A stretch of DNA of 64,000 nt from Reticulascus tulasneorum (lineage: Eukaryota; Ascomycota; Sordariomycetes; Glomerellales; Reticulascaceae), in NCBI GenBank assembly GCA_001557505.1, contig LSAX01000004.1, positions 62,001 through 126,000 on the forward strand. Direction: 5' to 3'. Position numbers and translations under genes: made by a program. Numbering within the stretch: position 1 is the stretch's first letter; every line of letters starts with the position of its first letter. Shown piece by piece: positions 11,824 to 22,992 of the stretch. Below the pieces are notes generated by a model, which did no database searches, was not told where the DNA came from, and saw nothing but the letters and a program-made list of their open reading frames with translations.

Positions 11824-13745
11824 TCAGACTAACAGCGCGGCTGCCGTAACCAACAGGGCAGCCACCATAAACCTATTAGCGCTGGTGGAGATACTCGAAG
11901 ACGTTATAGTCGTCGGAGATACTGTGCCTGGCGATGTGGAGGTAGCATTATGATTGATTGTGCTTATAACATCTTTGATCTCAAGCTTCGGTATGGTGGA
12001 AAATGAGCCAGGAAGCATGGCGGCGCGAGGGTTCGCTGCCTGCTCATATGCGTGGGCGATCCCGATGAGCGTCTCTTCCGACCATTTCCGGCCGAGGAAC
12101 GTCAAACCAAATGGAATTCCAGGTGCGACGTCAATCAGCTCACGAAGTCCTTGGATGACCGGTGTATCTTCCGGGTATACACCGAGCGGAACGCTAATGC
12201 CTGGGAGGCCAGGTGTTGACGCCCAAGTCGGCGCATAGTCGGACGGGATGATAAGCGCTGAGAGGTTGTACTGACGAAGTATCGCGGTAACGCCACCTAG
12301 TTCGTCAGCATTGATACAATTCTCGTTTATGGTGATGGCGCGTTCATCGTGAGCGTCATAACCGAGCTGCAGTGCACCCTCCCAGGCGACAACATTACGG
12401 TCTGGGTAATGCTCGCGCGGGTCAGTCTTAGTGAAGTTGATTAGATCGGCAACATTGTTTATGTTATTGGGGTTATAAGTCAGCTCGTTAAGATACTCTG
12501 GAAGCCCAGAGTTGAATCCAGCTGAGCATGAGATAGACTCGTTGGTGGCAAAGGGGGTACCAAACCCGTGAAGAAAGGTCGAGACCGCAGGGCTCGTGAA
12601 ATTGGCTTCATCTACAATTTCAGCTCCAAGGCTCCTGAGCACCTCAACCGCCCTTTCGAACGAAGATAGAATGACAGTTTCATTAATTTGCTGATATAAA
12701 AGGTCGTTTGAAAAGCCGTTACGAGGTATTCCAATACGGACGCCGTTGAGGTTAGGATAAAGAGAAGTGGCCGCGACATAATCCGGTATCTTGCCGCCGT
12801 TGGGGATTGAACTTGTGGCCTCGTCGTGCTCGTCTATGCCTGCAATAACGGACAAAACAACAGCTGCATCACGCACAGTGCGGGCTAGTGGCCCGACTGT
12901 ATCTTGAAACTCTGTAATAGGTATGACGAGATATCGTGAAGTCAGGCCAACAGATGGCTTAATGCCTACCGCATTACTGCGGCTAGCCGGCTCCAGGATA
13001 CTACCACGTGTCTCAGTACCGATAGCTGCAAAAGACAGGCCAATTCCGGCAGCGATGCCGGAGCCGCTTGAAGAACCCTTGGTATGGTCAGTTGATATTT
13101 TGCTCGAAGACGTGATGACGTGATGATCAAATAAAGAAAAGCAAACAATAATTCGGTCCACCGATCGTGATATCCTGAAAATGTGGCAGGGTTCCTTACA
13201 CATGGATCTTGGTTCGGGTAGTACGGGCCGTACGTTTGGCCACCCACTGAGCTCCATCCAGACGTGGTGTTTCCTGCACGGAACATAGCCCATTGGCTCA
13301 TATTTGTCTTGCCGAGGATGATGGCCCCGCTAGCCTTGAGCTTCTTAACTATGCCGCTGTCGCGTGGAACCGTTGCGCCAAGCAAGGCGTAAGAGCCGGC
13401 GGTGTTGTTCATTTTATCGAATGTTGCAATGTTGTCCTTGACGAGAATGGGTATTCCGTGCAGCAGGCCGCGAGTTGTACCATTGGCTCGCTCCGCATCT
13501 AGGCCGGCGGCGATTGAGACGGCATCGGGGTTCAGCTCTAACACGGCGTGAAGCTCATCATTCACCTCTGTGATTCGCGCGATGTAAGCGTTTACCAAGT
13601 CAACGCTCGAAAAGCAACCATCTTCCAGGCCGGACGCCAGCTCTTCAAAGCTGGCGGAATAGAGCGACGGGTATGTGCACGACGCCGTCTCTGCAAGAGA
13701 AATTTGAACCAGGACGGCGGCGAGGGTTATGTCAAGGAGACGCAT
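11824..13745 (-). CDS. Amidase-signature hydrolase, secreted and probably GPI-anchored
   Basis: Two exons, 13745-13200 and 13077-11824, flank a 122-bp intron; splicing joins YYPNQDPC to GSSSGSGIAAG. The protein is 599 aa. Residues 1-20 form a signal peptide. The Ser-cisSer-Lys triad of amidase-signature enzymes is visible: Lys103 in HGIPILVKDNIAT, cis-Ser184 in GSSSGSG, and nucleophile Ser208 in GTETRGSI, with the usual 24-residue spacing between the serines. The C terminus is Ser/Thr-rich and ends in a hydrophobic stretch (FMVAALLVTAAALLV), typical of a GPI attachment signal. The enzyme would hydrolyse C-N amide bonds at the cell surface; the substrate is unknown. It is divergent from an isochorismatase-fold gene that is also predicted to be secreted. 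Confidence 0.9.
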
Positions 13746-14825
13746 TATGAGCTGAAAAGACGTGGTGGACGGGTTGAGAATGCATGCGACCGCGATAGGC
13801 TGATCAAGGTTCACTAGTAGAGTTCTGGGCGAGGAGAATTTATCCCCGCGGTCAGCTGTGTCACTAATGAATCTGGACGCTTGTTTATAGTCCACCACTT
13901 CCCGAAAATTATGGCGACATCCATACACAAGTTCGTCCCGACAATGTGGATCGTACCTGCCTGCCGGTTGCCCCACACAGAGAGATAGGGAAGTAAGTGC
14001 CTAGTGGTCGGTATATCGGCCTGCACCATGCCGATGGCCGGACTGCGGTGAACTTCTAAGGCCAGATTGCTCAAGTGGAGAGGCTCTCATTCTTAAGTTG
14101 TCATATCTTGTTTTAGTATTACGTCTTGCCTTGCCGCTTCATCTTAGATAGCAATCTGCCAAGTCTACGCCGACCTACATGATCCGCTTGCCCAGAGACG
14201 ATCCCGATTGCAGTAACATTCTCCGAGCCTTATCTGTTGATACAAATCATTGTTTTAAGTTGAAATCAAGTTTGATTGCAGCCTTCTGTGACTTGTAGTT
14301 TGGTATTTATGTCTTTGTTGAGATTGACTGCGGCTGCATCAGCCTACTACTGTATTGCTTCATTTAGATTGAAGCAAAGGAATAACAGTCTAATTGCTAA
14401 GAAACGCATAAATGGTGTTGTATATACTTTTCGGTGTGAAATAGCTGATTATGCCAATGTTCTGGCATGTAGGAACCTGTCACAAAGTCATCGAACCTGA
14501 CCTACTGCTAAGGGCTTTGCTGCTATTATGTAGACCACATCCATTAAGGCTTATCACTATCGTGGGGCACGGGAGCAATGTAAAATCCTTTGCCAAGCCA
14601 AAAAATGGGTCTTTGCTATCCGATTGTGGATATTCACTCCCCAACACGGATATCCTACGCGGGGATAGCCTAACAGCAGGAATTGCCGATGGAACTTCGG
14701 AACGCATGTTATATATCCCCATATTGAAGTCTAGATATAAATGTATCACGGTGTCTGGCAACTGGCTTGGTATAGATAGAAAACAAACCGCGGGGCATCC
14801 AGTCGTGTACTTGGTATTTGCAACA
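13746..14825. promoter_or_regulatory. Divergent promoter region of amidase and cysteine hydrolase
   Basis: 1.08 kb lie between the two start codons. Several HGATAR-type sequences are present, for example an AGATAG near 14143, a TTATCT near 14231 and a TTATCA near 14550, the motif bound by fungal AreA/NIT2 GATA factors. Such short motifs are frequent by chance, so nitrogen control is only suggested. Open frames in this interval that run into the cysteine hydrolase frame from 14451 lack coding character. Confidence 0.35.
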
Positions 14826-15905
14826 ATGCGGTCTACTATTCTTGACTTGACGTTCTTGGTCTCATGCGTTTCTGCAATAAATAATGAGAAACGCCAAGGG
14901 TTTGCCGCTGCAGGTGTTGGCTTCTACGACTCTAATCCCTTAGTAGGGGATGTGGGAAACGCCTACAACTACTGGCGGCAGTATCCCAACGGTACCTACG
15001 ACCTGACTAGGAGCGATGTTAGTCCCGTAACCTCGCCAAAGCTCATTCCTTTCTTTGGCATTCGCCCCTCGGCCATCATCGAGCCATCCCGTTCGGTACT
15101 TTGCATTATCGACATGCAGAACTACTTCCTTCACCCGGCACTCGCGCCTCAGAGCGCTGACGGCCGCGCAGCGGTTGAGCCTACAATCAAATTGGTCAAC
15201 TCGTTCCGTGAGCATGACATCAAGGTGACCTGGGTCAATTGGGGACTGAATCACTTCGATCTGCTCATGCTGCCGCCCTCAGTTAAGGGTGGTTTCTCCC
15301 CAGGGGGCTTCTCACACAACACATCAATGGGAGTGTACCAGTATGGCAACGAAACTATCGACGCCGGCCCGAGGCTGATGGCCGGTTCGTGGAATGTCGA
15401 GCCTTACGGAGTCCTCAAGGAGTTTGTAGATGCTGGTGTCGAGGCAGGGACAGACTTGCTGATTAACAAAAACCGCCTGAGCGGGCTTTGGGGAGCCCAG
15501 ACTCCATTTGGGATGTGGCTGCAGGAGAATGAGATCACAACTATCTTCATCGGTGGCGTCGACGCAGACCAGTGCGTTCGCAGCACGTTCATGGACGCTT
15601 ACTTCAAGGGTGAGTAAAGCCCAAACGCCGTCAACAGAACTAAAAGACAGAGGACTGCTCGCTCATCTAACTTCACTTTTAGGCTATGATGTTATTTACG
15701 TGGATGATATCTCTGCTACAGCTAATGGAGCCGCTGCATATGAGTCAACAAGATTTACAGCAGATTACACCAGTAAGCCATGCTGGCCCCAGCATTTAAG
15801 ATTCTGATCATTGGCTAACATGGTGTAGGTTTTTTGGCAAACACCACTGCTATCATTGATGCTCTGGGGCCAAAGAACTGCAGTGCAAAACGTTCAGCGA
15901 AGTAG
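14826..15905 (+). CDS. Isochorismatase-fold cysteine hydrolase, predicted secreted
   Basis: Exons 14826-15609, 15683-15772 and 15829-15905 give 316 aa; both introns have CTAAC branch sites. The catalytic triad of the family is readable: Asp96 in VLCIIDMQNYF, Lys215 in INKNRLSG, and Cys250 in GGVDADQCVRST with the preceding cis-peptide region. The frame is open further upstream, but the ATG at 14826 starts a hydrophobic N terminus (ILDLTFLVSCVSA) followed by a Lys-Arg site (EKR-QG) that could be cut by Kex2. NGT, NTS and NET sequons fit secretion. Relatives hydrolyse amides such as nicotinamide, maleamate or N-carbamoyl compounds, or the vinyl ether of isochorismate. The divergent amidase neighbour favours an amide-related role, as inference. 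Confidence 0.86.
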
Positions 15906-16320
15906 ACGAAAGCTTAGTGGAGACTCCCAGTAATGTCATAGACACGTATTAAGAGTGAAGTTTTCAAATTAATCACGAAGACGCCTGGGAGCCGCGAATC
16001 GCCAAAACCCCACCACTGATTGGAGCTGACGAGTAGTCAGTTACCTTTTTTGTTATGCCATAGGAAGAATGTGATTCTATTATCACTTGCTGTGGCTCCA
16101 GTGTGGAAGAGATCGTTTTAAGAGGCTTTCGAAAAGTGTATTCACAACTATAAAGCAGCTGACTTTCGTTTGTCATAGACTAGAATAAAACTCTCAACCC
16201 GATCCAAAAACAGTCAATGCTTAACTCCTACCGCATGTCTCCGTAGCGCACCCGCTGGCTTTTATAAGTTTCATGCCTGACTTCTCCAAGTGCACAGCAT
16301 GCCAATATGAGATATGATTT
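15906..16320. other. Convergent intergenic, no gene seen
   Basis: 0.4 kb between the ends of the cysteine hydrolase and the cyanovirin-like gene. It should hold the 3' ends of both transcripts. Nothing else is seen. Confidence 0.5.
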
Positions 16321-16897
16321 TCATACACATTTTTTAGCCGTAGTCTTGTAGCAGGCAAGGTATCCGTCAGTGTTGTCAACGAACTCATCTGTCCGGACTG
16401 TCAGAGGTGTGTTATTGCGTGCCTGGCTTGAAAGGAAAACATACTCAAGTCAAGGAAAGAGGTTGGCCAGGATCCAGCAGTGTTGTCGCATTCGCAATGG
16501 ATATTCGTTGGAGCATCGATGATAAAACCGCCAGCCTGCTTAGCATTGCTGCAATTACGGCAGCTCTTAATAAATGCCGGCCTAACCAGGTTTACCGGTG
16601 TGTCAGTCACACGGCACGAAATGAAGGGTGTGACAGATAGCGGCTAAATTCGCAATAGATAAGTGAATTGCACCTCACTCACCCCTTTGCCTCAGGGTCT
16701 TCGTAAAGTCTACCATACTGGTTCACGATACAGTTTGACAAGTCGAGGACTGAGCATATGAGATCTCCCTTGCCATTCTTGCACTTGGCCGTCATGGTGG
16801 TGTCCTTGACGACGACGCTGGCGTGATCGCAAGAGGCCCAGAAGTTCTTGGCGGACGCTGTAATAGCGAAGAGGGCAATGGAAACGATAGTCTTCAT
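16321..16897 (-). CDS. Small secreted cyanovirin-N-homology (CVNH) lectin
   Basis: I assembled this from three exons: 16897-16683, 16581-16445 and 16388-16321, with introns of 101 and 56 bp carrying CTGAC branches. The result is 139 aa. A signal peptide (MKTIVSIALFAITASA) precedes NFWASCDHASVVVKD and AKCKNGKGDLICSVLDLSNCI, the first CVNH repeat. Exon 2 brings the second repeat, FIKSCRNCSNAKQAGG and HCECDNTAGSWPTSFLDL, and exon 3 completes it with NEFVDNTDGYLAC. Phases at both joins reconstruct conserved residues, notably LDLN. CVNH proteins bind high-mannose oligosaccharides; fungal ones are mostly small lectins of poorly known role. The exon layout divides the pseudo-symmetric halves. Continuous-frame prediction would miss the C-terminal half. 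Confidence 0.85.
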
Positions 16898-19800
16898 TGT
16901 AAAGTCAAAGAATATGAGTGGATAAAGATTTGAAGAAGTAATGTAATCCTCTTATTTAAATGGGAACTTGCAGACGACTGTTGTTGGTGCTAAGGAGGAG
17001 CGTTCCTGCAGGGCAGCGAGTCGAACTCATATATATAATGAATCGTGGGTGGCCCAGCGTCACCAACCACCGAGCGGACTTCGTCATTTACGACCAACGG
17101 AACTTGGGAAGTTCATCTCAGCAAGACATGAATATGGCAGAGCACGACCTGTGCTTCACTGAGATCCGCATTCCCAGCTGTACTGTTTTCCCACCCAGCG
17201 ACAGGATCCCCGCTGTTCCGCCATAACTAATTGATGTTGCAGGCCAAGGAAGCATAAAGTGTCGCTAGGGGTACTAGTGGGTAGGATATGAGCCTCTTAA
17301 AGGCGAATGCTACTGATCCTCAAGAGCGTACAATTTAGCCTTTAATTAGCAATTGTACTAATTATAGCATTAAGCTCGCCCTTGATATCTGTAGTGGTTG
17401 AAGGGCCGACGCTGAGATCCTGGCCGGCTAAATAGGAGCAATTCTCCAACTGCAGTTGAAGCGAACTTCTCAGCCCAGGTGGAGGAAATGGTTTATTTGC
17501 TGATACGGAGGGCACCAGCGGATGCAACCTGCACTTAAACCGCTGGGATAATGCAGCTACGATTACAGTTTGGGAGCCTTTTCAACGGAGTGTGCGTTGC
17601 TGCATCTAATCGTTTGGTCCCTGCATCCCCTGCAAGTCCGTTTCTAGATAGGTCCAAAGCCTTTACGGAAGTCATCCGCAGTTGTTCAAGAACTAGAAAC
17701 CTACGAGAAGAAAGGCATGGAACCGGCCCTAACCACTTTCCACAGGCGCCAACATCTGTAGCCAGAGGCGCACTTAATCCTGGTATCGTTAGATCACCTG
17801 GCACATGCCGCACAATAATAAACCCGGAATGATGGGTTCGTTTATCCCTTTCATCCCGGTTTATCAAAACATAACCTACATACGAGTTTGGCGTCCCTAC
17901 TAGACAATGAAATCAGATTCCGTGTCTTCTGTGAGATTTTCCTCCGTGTAGACGAGGCATGGCAGAGATCATCATGACCATTTTCAAGGTTCAAGATTCC
18001 AACAACAGCACGAGATCACCTAGAATGAGACGAATCGGAGTAAATCGTGAGATCTGTGCTAAATTGAGTATCATTCGGAGGCGGCTATATGCACCCCGAT
18101 TCGGGCCAGGCTGCTCTTTCGCCGAGGGCAGCGTTACATTCTCGGACTCAATGTGAGTTGACAGACCGATCGAGAAACAGAGAATTTGACTCAAAGCTAA
18201 TTACCCAAAATACTTAAAGGGTGAATCAGTGGCGTCGACCCTTGTTCATGCACTGAAGAACTCTAATTAGCAAAGAGTCTTTATAAACAAGTTCCACGAT
18301 CTAGTTTATAAATTTAAATTACGGCTAGGAAGATGGGCTGGAGATTGAATCATGTAGTGGACTCATCTGGAGAGGTTTACGGTGGTTCAAATTCTTCAAA
18401 TCTCGTTTGGGGCTTGGTTTCCGGCTTACCGCTGGTTTCGTGTGAATAGCTGCCCTATTCTTGCACTGACCGTAAGAAATCTTTTGGTAGGAATGCTACG
18501 TACACCCTTTAGTGTAAAATTCGTAGCTTCTTGTCAACGGATGAGATATAGCCATGTTGCTAAGATATTAGAACTAGTGACATTTAATGCAAAACGAGTG
18601 AGGATGTCCCTATTCTTAAAAGACGTGCTAGACTTTACGAGAGGAGACATACATCGCGTCACTGCCTTCCGAATCTGGAGGTACTCTTTCGACATGTGCA
18701 ATCATACTGATATACGTACTAGCATCGCTAACTACTACTTGTTGAACCGTCACTGACGATCAATCCCTCGAGAACGCGGTGGCATCTTGTATTGATTTTC
18801 TTTATTGTTCCCGCCGTCTTTGTCTCGGCGTTTTCTGTTAAAGCGCCCGCCTTATTCAATAGCCACTGGCTATCGCGTCAGAATACACTATAACATCTGT
18901 AAACACATACACAATTGCCTGTGGATATTGAACTTAATCAAGAAACACAAGCGTGGTTTGTCCGAGTTGAGGTAAATTGATGAACGCAAGTCAAGATCTC
19001 TGTGGAGCTTGGCGAAGCCCGTGAATGTTTATGCCAGTATGGCGGGATATCATCCAGGCGGGCTTCGATATGATGCTAACCCTCCAGAGCAGGATAAAGG
19101 AGCACGATACATGAAGTACGTGATAGAACGGCCAATGGCCATGAGGACCGACAGGCATGATTGCTGATCAAATCGACGTTGAGAGTCCTAGTATGATTCA
19201 GGGACGTTTTAGACCTAGCCCAGTCGAAGCCAGTAACCATTATTATGAAAAAGCACGAGAACAACAAAGGATACGACTTGGAGCTAGGACTCGAATGCTT
19301 TGTCGCGTCTGAGAGCTCGGATAAGAAGACGAGTACATACGAACAAATTGTAGCCAAAACATACAGACACAGGCTGCTCCAAGCATTTGAATGTCAGTTT
19401 TCTTTCAAGGACAACCGAGCCCACCAGGTATGGGCCATTTTCAAGGATGATTCTTCTGTCCAGACTACATGAACCCTGACCATGGGCGCAAAGGACTCGC
19501 CGAAATGTCAAAGCTTTGACTAAAGAATGAGGACCACGCGATGCAGATAGTGGTTAATGGCCAGACTACGGACGGTGTGGAACGAGGACACAGCCATAGT
19601 TGGTTGCTGATAGCATATGCCGTGAAACATGACTTAAGGGCCTAAGACCCTTGGACTTGCGGCATCGCATTTATTGCTATTGCATTTTGAGCAATTTGGT
19701 CGCATCGGTATTTAGTAGGGCCCTTGCAACCTGTTTAATCAGTCAGGAGTCCTCGGGCCAGCCGTCAAGACAATAACTTACAAATGCCTCTGCCTCAAAA

Positions 19801-19939
19801 TTCCTCATGCCAATGTCTTGGTTGTAGATGCCCAACGTGCTGCGTAGGACGGGCGCAGTTGTGCTGCTTTTCAACCCCCCATGTCGCACCAGCCCTATTC
19901 TTCCAGGATATCATTGTTACGGCTGGGGGACACCTGACC
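16898..19939. other. Gene-poor stretch, nothing recognised
   Basis: This 3 kb separates the CVNH lectin promoter from the 3' end of Alb1. The longest open frames (for example 18382-18756 plus and 17535-17867 minus) lack motifs and codon character. No repeats or mobile-element ends are evident. Confidence 0.55.
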
Positions 19940-20345
19940 TTAGACAATGTGATCCACGACCTCCATATCATCTTCAGTAGCAGTTTTCGGTGCTCCGTTA
20001 TCGTGGACAGGCGCATCTATTCCATCATTAGCAACAAACCGTGTACAGCTCGAAGGCCAAGGTGAACAACAGCCTACCTTGCATTTCCACTTCCCCCTCG
20101 GCCGCCATCTTCCTCTTCAAAGCGTAGCCAAGTTTCTTGTCTAGTTTCCTCTGCTTCTTAGAACTAACCGGCTTTTGTGGACCGCTAGTAGGTAGCAGTC
20201 CGGGACGTCCACCACGTCTTGGGTCGACTTTCGCAATCTTGTTCTTGCCAGCTTCAGACTGTTGCTGCCGCTTTTTCTTAGCTGATGAGGCGCGGGCAGC
20301 TAGACGGTTCTTCGATGCCGTGTTAGGGTTCTTTACAGAAGGCAT
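19940..20345 (-). CDS. ALB1: Ribosome biogenesis protein Alb1 homologue
   Basis: Exons 20345-20078 and 20016-19940 give 114 aa; a 61-bp intron with GTAGGC donor and CTAAT branch splits the gene. The N terminus MPSVKNPN-x-ASKNRLAARA, the very basic middle (KKKRQQQ, KIAKVDPR) and RPGLLPTSGP followed by KKQRKLDKKLGYALKRKM are the hallmarks of fungal Alb1. Exon 2 supplies a short acidic tail ending DDMEVVDHIV. Alb1 works with Arx1 on pre-60S ribosomal particles during nuclear export and late cytoplasmic maturation. This is a housekeeping gene with no sign of damage. Confidence 0.88.
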
Positions 20346-20818
20346 ATTGTTGCTGTTGAGCGCTGGAAGGACACAGAAAATATTGTGCGGTATTCGTGTT
20401 TGCTGCTACTGTGAGGTTGATCGCAAGAAAAATTGGTGGGGTTTTTTCCTTGGTGGATATGTAGGCACCTGGCGGATATGGGAAAACATTACCCCACTTC
20501 CCGCCAACCAATGCCCCCCTTGTAGATTTTTGAAGCGTTGGCCATTAAATTTGGCCGCATCTGTGTAAACCGGCCGTAAGTACACGACGACGACGAGAGA
20601 AGGTGATCGAGCATGGAGCTTACAGCGCTTTATAGACAAGCATAGCGAGGAGTGGATATAATCGGAGGTTCTCTGACTAATGGTCCATCCATGCCACACA
20701 TTTAAGCGAGTAAGCGTTTGATTGATTTTGGAACAAAAACGACCTAATACGCTGCCAAACATATGCGCAAAACCACATCCCAGCCTCTATATCTACACAC
20801 TCATCCCGCCGCAGTTTC
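20346..20818. other. Intergenic between Alb1 start and YTP1-like stop
   Basis: 0.47 kb containing the Alb1 promoter and the 3' flank of the next gene, both on the minus strand. Pyrimidine- and purine-rich patches occur near the Alb1 start; no distinct site was recognised. Confidence 0.45.
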
Positions 20819-22456
20819 TCATCGAACCTCCCTATCACTGTTTTTCCCTAGCGTGCTGGGATTTTCTAAACCACGGTCATCATCGATATCATCTCTTGTC
20901 CTCCTCCTGTCATCGTCTTCATCATCGCTCATCAAACCCTCCAGCTCAAACTCTTCGGCATCTCGAACTTGTCGAACCTCCACCGCTCGCCCATTGGCAC
21001 GCGGCAAGCCCTCTGCAATATCCTTGGCCCTTCCGCTTGGGTTTGCATTACGGTCATAGAGGTGGATGAGCATGTTGACGAAGAGGAAAGTGAGAAATGC
21101 GAAAGAGTAGAGTATCAAAACGTAGGAAATATGGTCCATCGAAGACCCGGCGACAAGCGCCATCTGCTCTTCGTTGGCGCCCATGAACAAGAAACCGGAG
21201 GCGAACAAGAGCTATAGCAGTAAGTGACTTGTCAGGCAAAAGTTGAAGTGAAAACTTACAAAGGCCGGAATGAATTGCCAGCTATTGTACTGGCGGCCAT
21301 CGTCCGAAACACCAGTCGAATCCCTGAGCACAAAGGAGACTTCGATAATACGGGTGATGCCGACGGCCATTAACGTCTTTCCGAACATGGCATGAGTCAT
21401 CGCACTGACAGGTAGGTCCTGTGGGTGCGCGGACATTGCCCATCCAGTGATGAGAATAATGAATCCAGGGACGAAGTTCCGCTTCGGGTTTCCATCTCGA
21501 TCTTTGCTGAGCCAGATGCCAGCTAATCCTGCGCACCACCAGACGATACCTAGAGTTGTGTGCTGCCAATCATTCTTGACCCACGCTGTACCCCAATGGT
21601 GCTCAGTAAATGTATTAACAACACCAAACGCAGCGATGACGACGCTGTCAAAAAATTCCTGAGAACGTCCTGTCCGACGGAGCCAGATCTGCCCTACAAG
21701 GACCAGCAAGGTCATAATGATGCCGTATGCAATGAAGGCACTACCCATAATGAAGTGGGCTGCGCATTGGCCGACATGGTCGCCCTGGCAGAAGCCCAAA
21801 GAAGTGATGCCACCGAACAGGATCTGGGTCCATGATATTACGGGAAATGCCTTTCCCAACACGCCATGGCACGGCTTGATGAATTTCCGAATCTTCCCAT
21901 TAATGCCCTTTTCCAGATGTAGCTTTAGATAGACGCCGAGCCCAACCTGTGCGGCGAGTATGAACATCAAGGTGTTGGCGAACTTCGCGTGAACGTTGTT
22001 GTGTACGAACTCTCGGCCGCCGTGCCTGTGGCCCAAGAAGTATCCGACTATCGCAATCACGGTGCCGAGAACTTGGGTCGGGACGTGCCAGCGGTTCTTG
22101 GTTAGCTAGAAGATGATATTTGTCAGATGCGTGTTGGAAACGTTACACAAGGGTTAGGAATTACTCGCCCCAAGAACCATACCGACGGGGAAGATAACCC
22201 CAAAGGCGAACATTTGTATGAAGATGTGTATCCATAATATCGTATCCTGTCCATTGTCAGCAACTCTCCAATCCTGGCCTGGTCCTCTTCTGCTTCAAAT
22301 CGAGCGTACCAGTGGCTCCTCTGTGATAGTCTGGCCTTCCTCAATATGGCCTTCGCCGTGCTCGTGGCCCAATGCCATTGGGAGTAATAAGAGAATGGGA
22401 GAGAATGAGAGAATAAGCGACGGCGAGGCCGCGCCAGAAGTTCGTGGAAGCGGCAT
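20819..22456 (-). CDS. YTP1-like multispanning membrane protein (DUF2427/Ytp1 type)
   Basis: Exons 22456-22310, 22246-22169, 22105-21260 and 21211-20819 give 487 aa. The ATG at 22456 starts a signal-like segment (LILSFSPILLLLPMALG) followed by GHEHGEGH. Helices and histidines typical of cytochrome b561-like folds follow: WIHIFIQMFAFGVIFP, KFANTLMFILAAQVGLGVYLKLH, KPCHGVLGKAFPVISWTQI, and later HWGTAWVKNDWQHTTLGIVWW. The C terminus is acidic and probably cytosolic. S. cerevisiae Ytp1 belongs to this group, and its function is unknown. The second intron (22106-22168) uses a GC donor: exon GGG followed by GCGAGT. The alternative GT four bases downstream cannot restore the frame. It is divergent from the ThuA-domain gene. 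Confidence 0.85.
22106..22168 (-). other. GC-AG intron in the YTP1-like gene
   Basis: Read on the minus strand, the donor is GGG|GCGAGT, the branch CTGAC and the acceptor CTAG|CTAACC. Phase 0 splicing joins FPVGMVLG to LTKNRWHVP. No GT donor nearby keeps frame. Confidence 0.78.
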
Positions 22457-22992
22457 GGCGCCGTTTCGCGCTTGGCTCTGAAGCCGCGTTTTGGTGGAAG
22501 GGAACGTGTCAGGACTTGGACCCGAGGTGGGGGGCTGCGTCGCAGAAGTCCGACACACGAGTTCGACTTTGGGGGGGAGGGCGAGTTCAGGATGATGGAG
22601 GAGTAGAGCAGAGCAAATGAATGTCTACGCCACACTCGCTTTTCTTGTCATTGATAGAGATAATGTTCGTGTGAGAAGGAAGGGGAACTTCGGAAAGGAA
22701 TGTCTAGTCGAGTCTGGCATTTCGGAGGTTTCGGTAAAACCCCTATGCTTTTATTCAATGCCCTGTGCCAATTTCCCCCCTTCCCGCCTGCCGGCACCTC
22801 TACCACTACCAAAGGCTTAATTAGGCCTGCTGCACCTAAGGTACACACTAACCCAAAAGCCTGATAAGGCCAAGATTTTTCAACAGCAACCCCATATGGA
22901 TCATCGGCGATTGGCTCCAGTCCTCAAGCTTAGTGTGGGGCACTCTCCTGAATCGAATACGTATTAAGTGACAGAGCATCTAAACCATTAAT
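22457..22992. promoter_or_regulatory. Divergent promoter region, YTP1-like and ThuA genes
   Basis: 0.54 kb separate the two starts. An in-frame upstream ATG at 22558 could lengthen the YTP1-like protein by 34 residues, but the inner start gives a cleaner signal sequence. No known operator was identified. Confidence 0.4.

Noticed and set aside
14276..14825. Upstream extension of the cysteine hydrolase frame to 14451
   Set aside because: The added residues lack coding character, and the ATG at 14826 gives a proper signal peptide.
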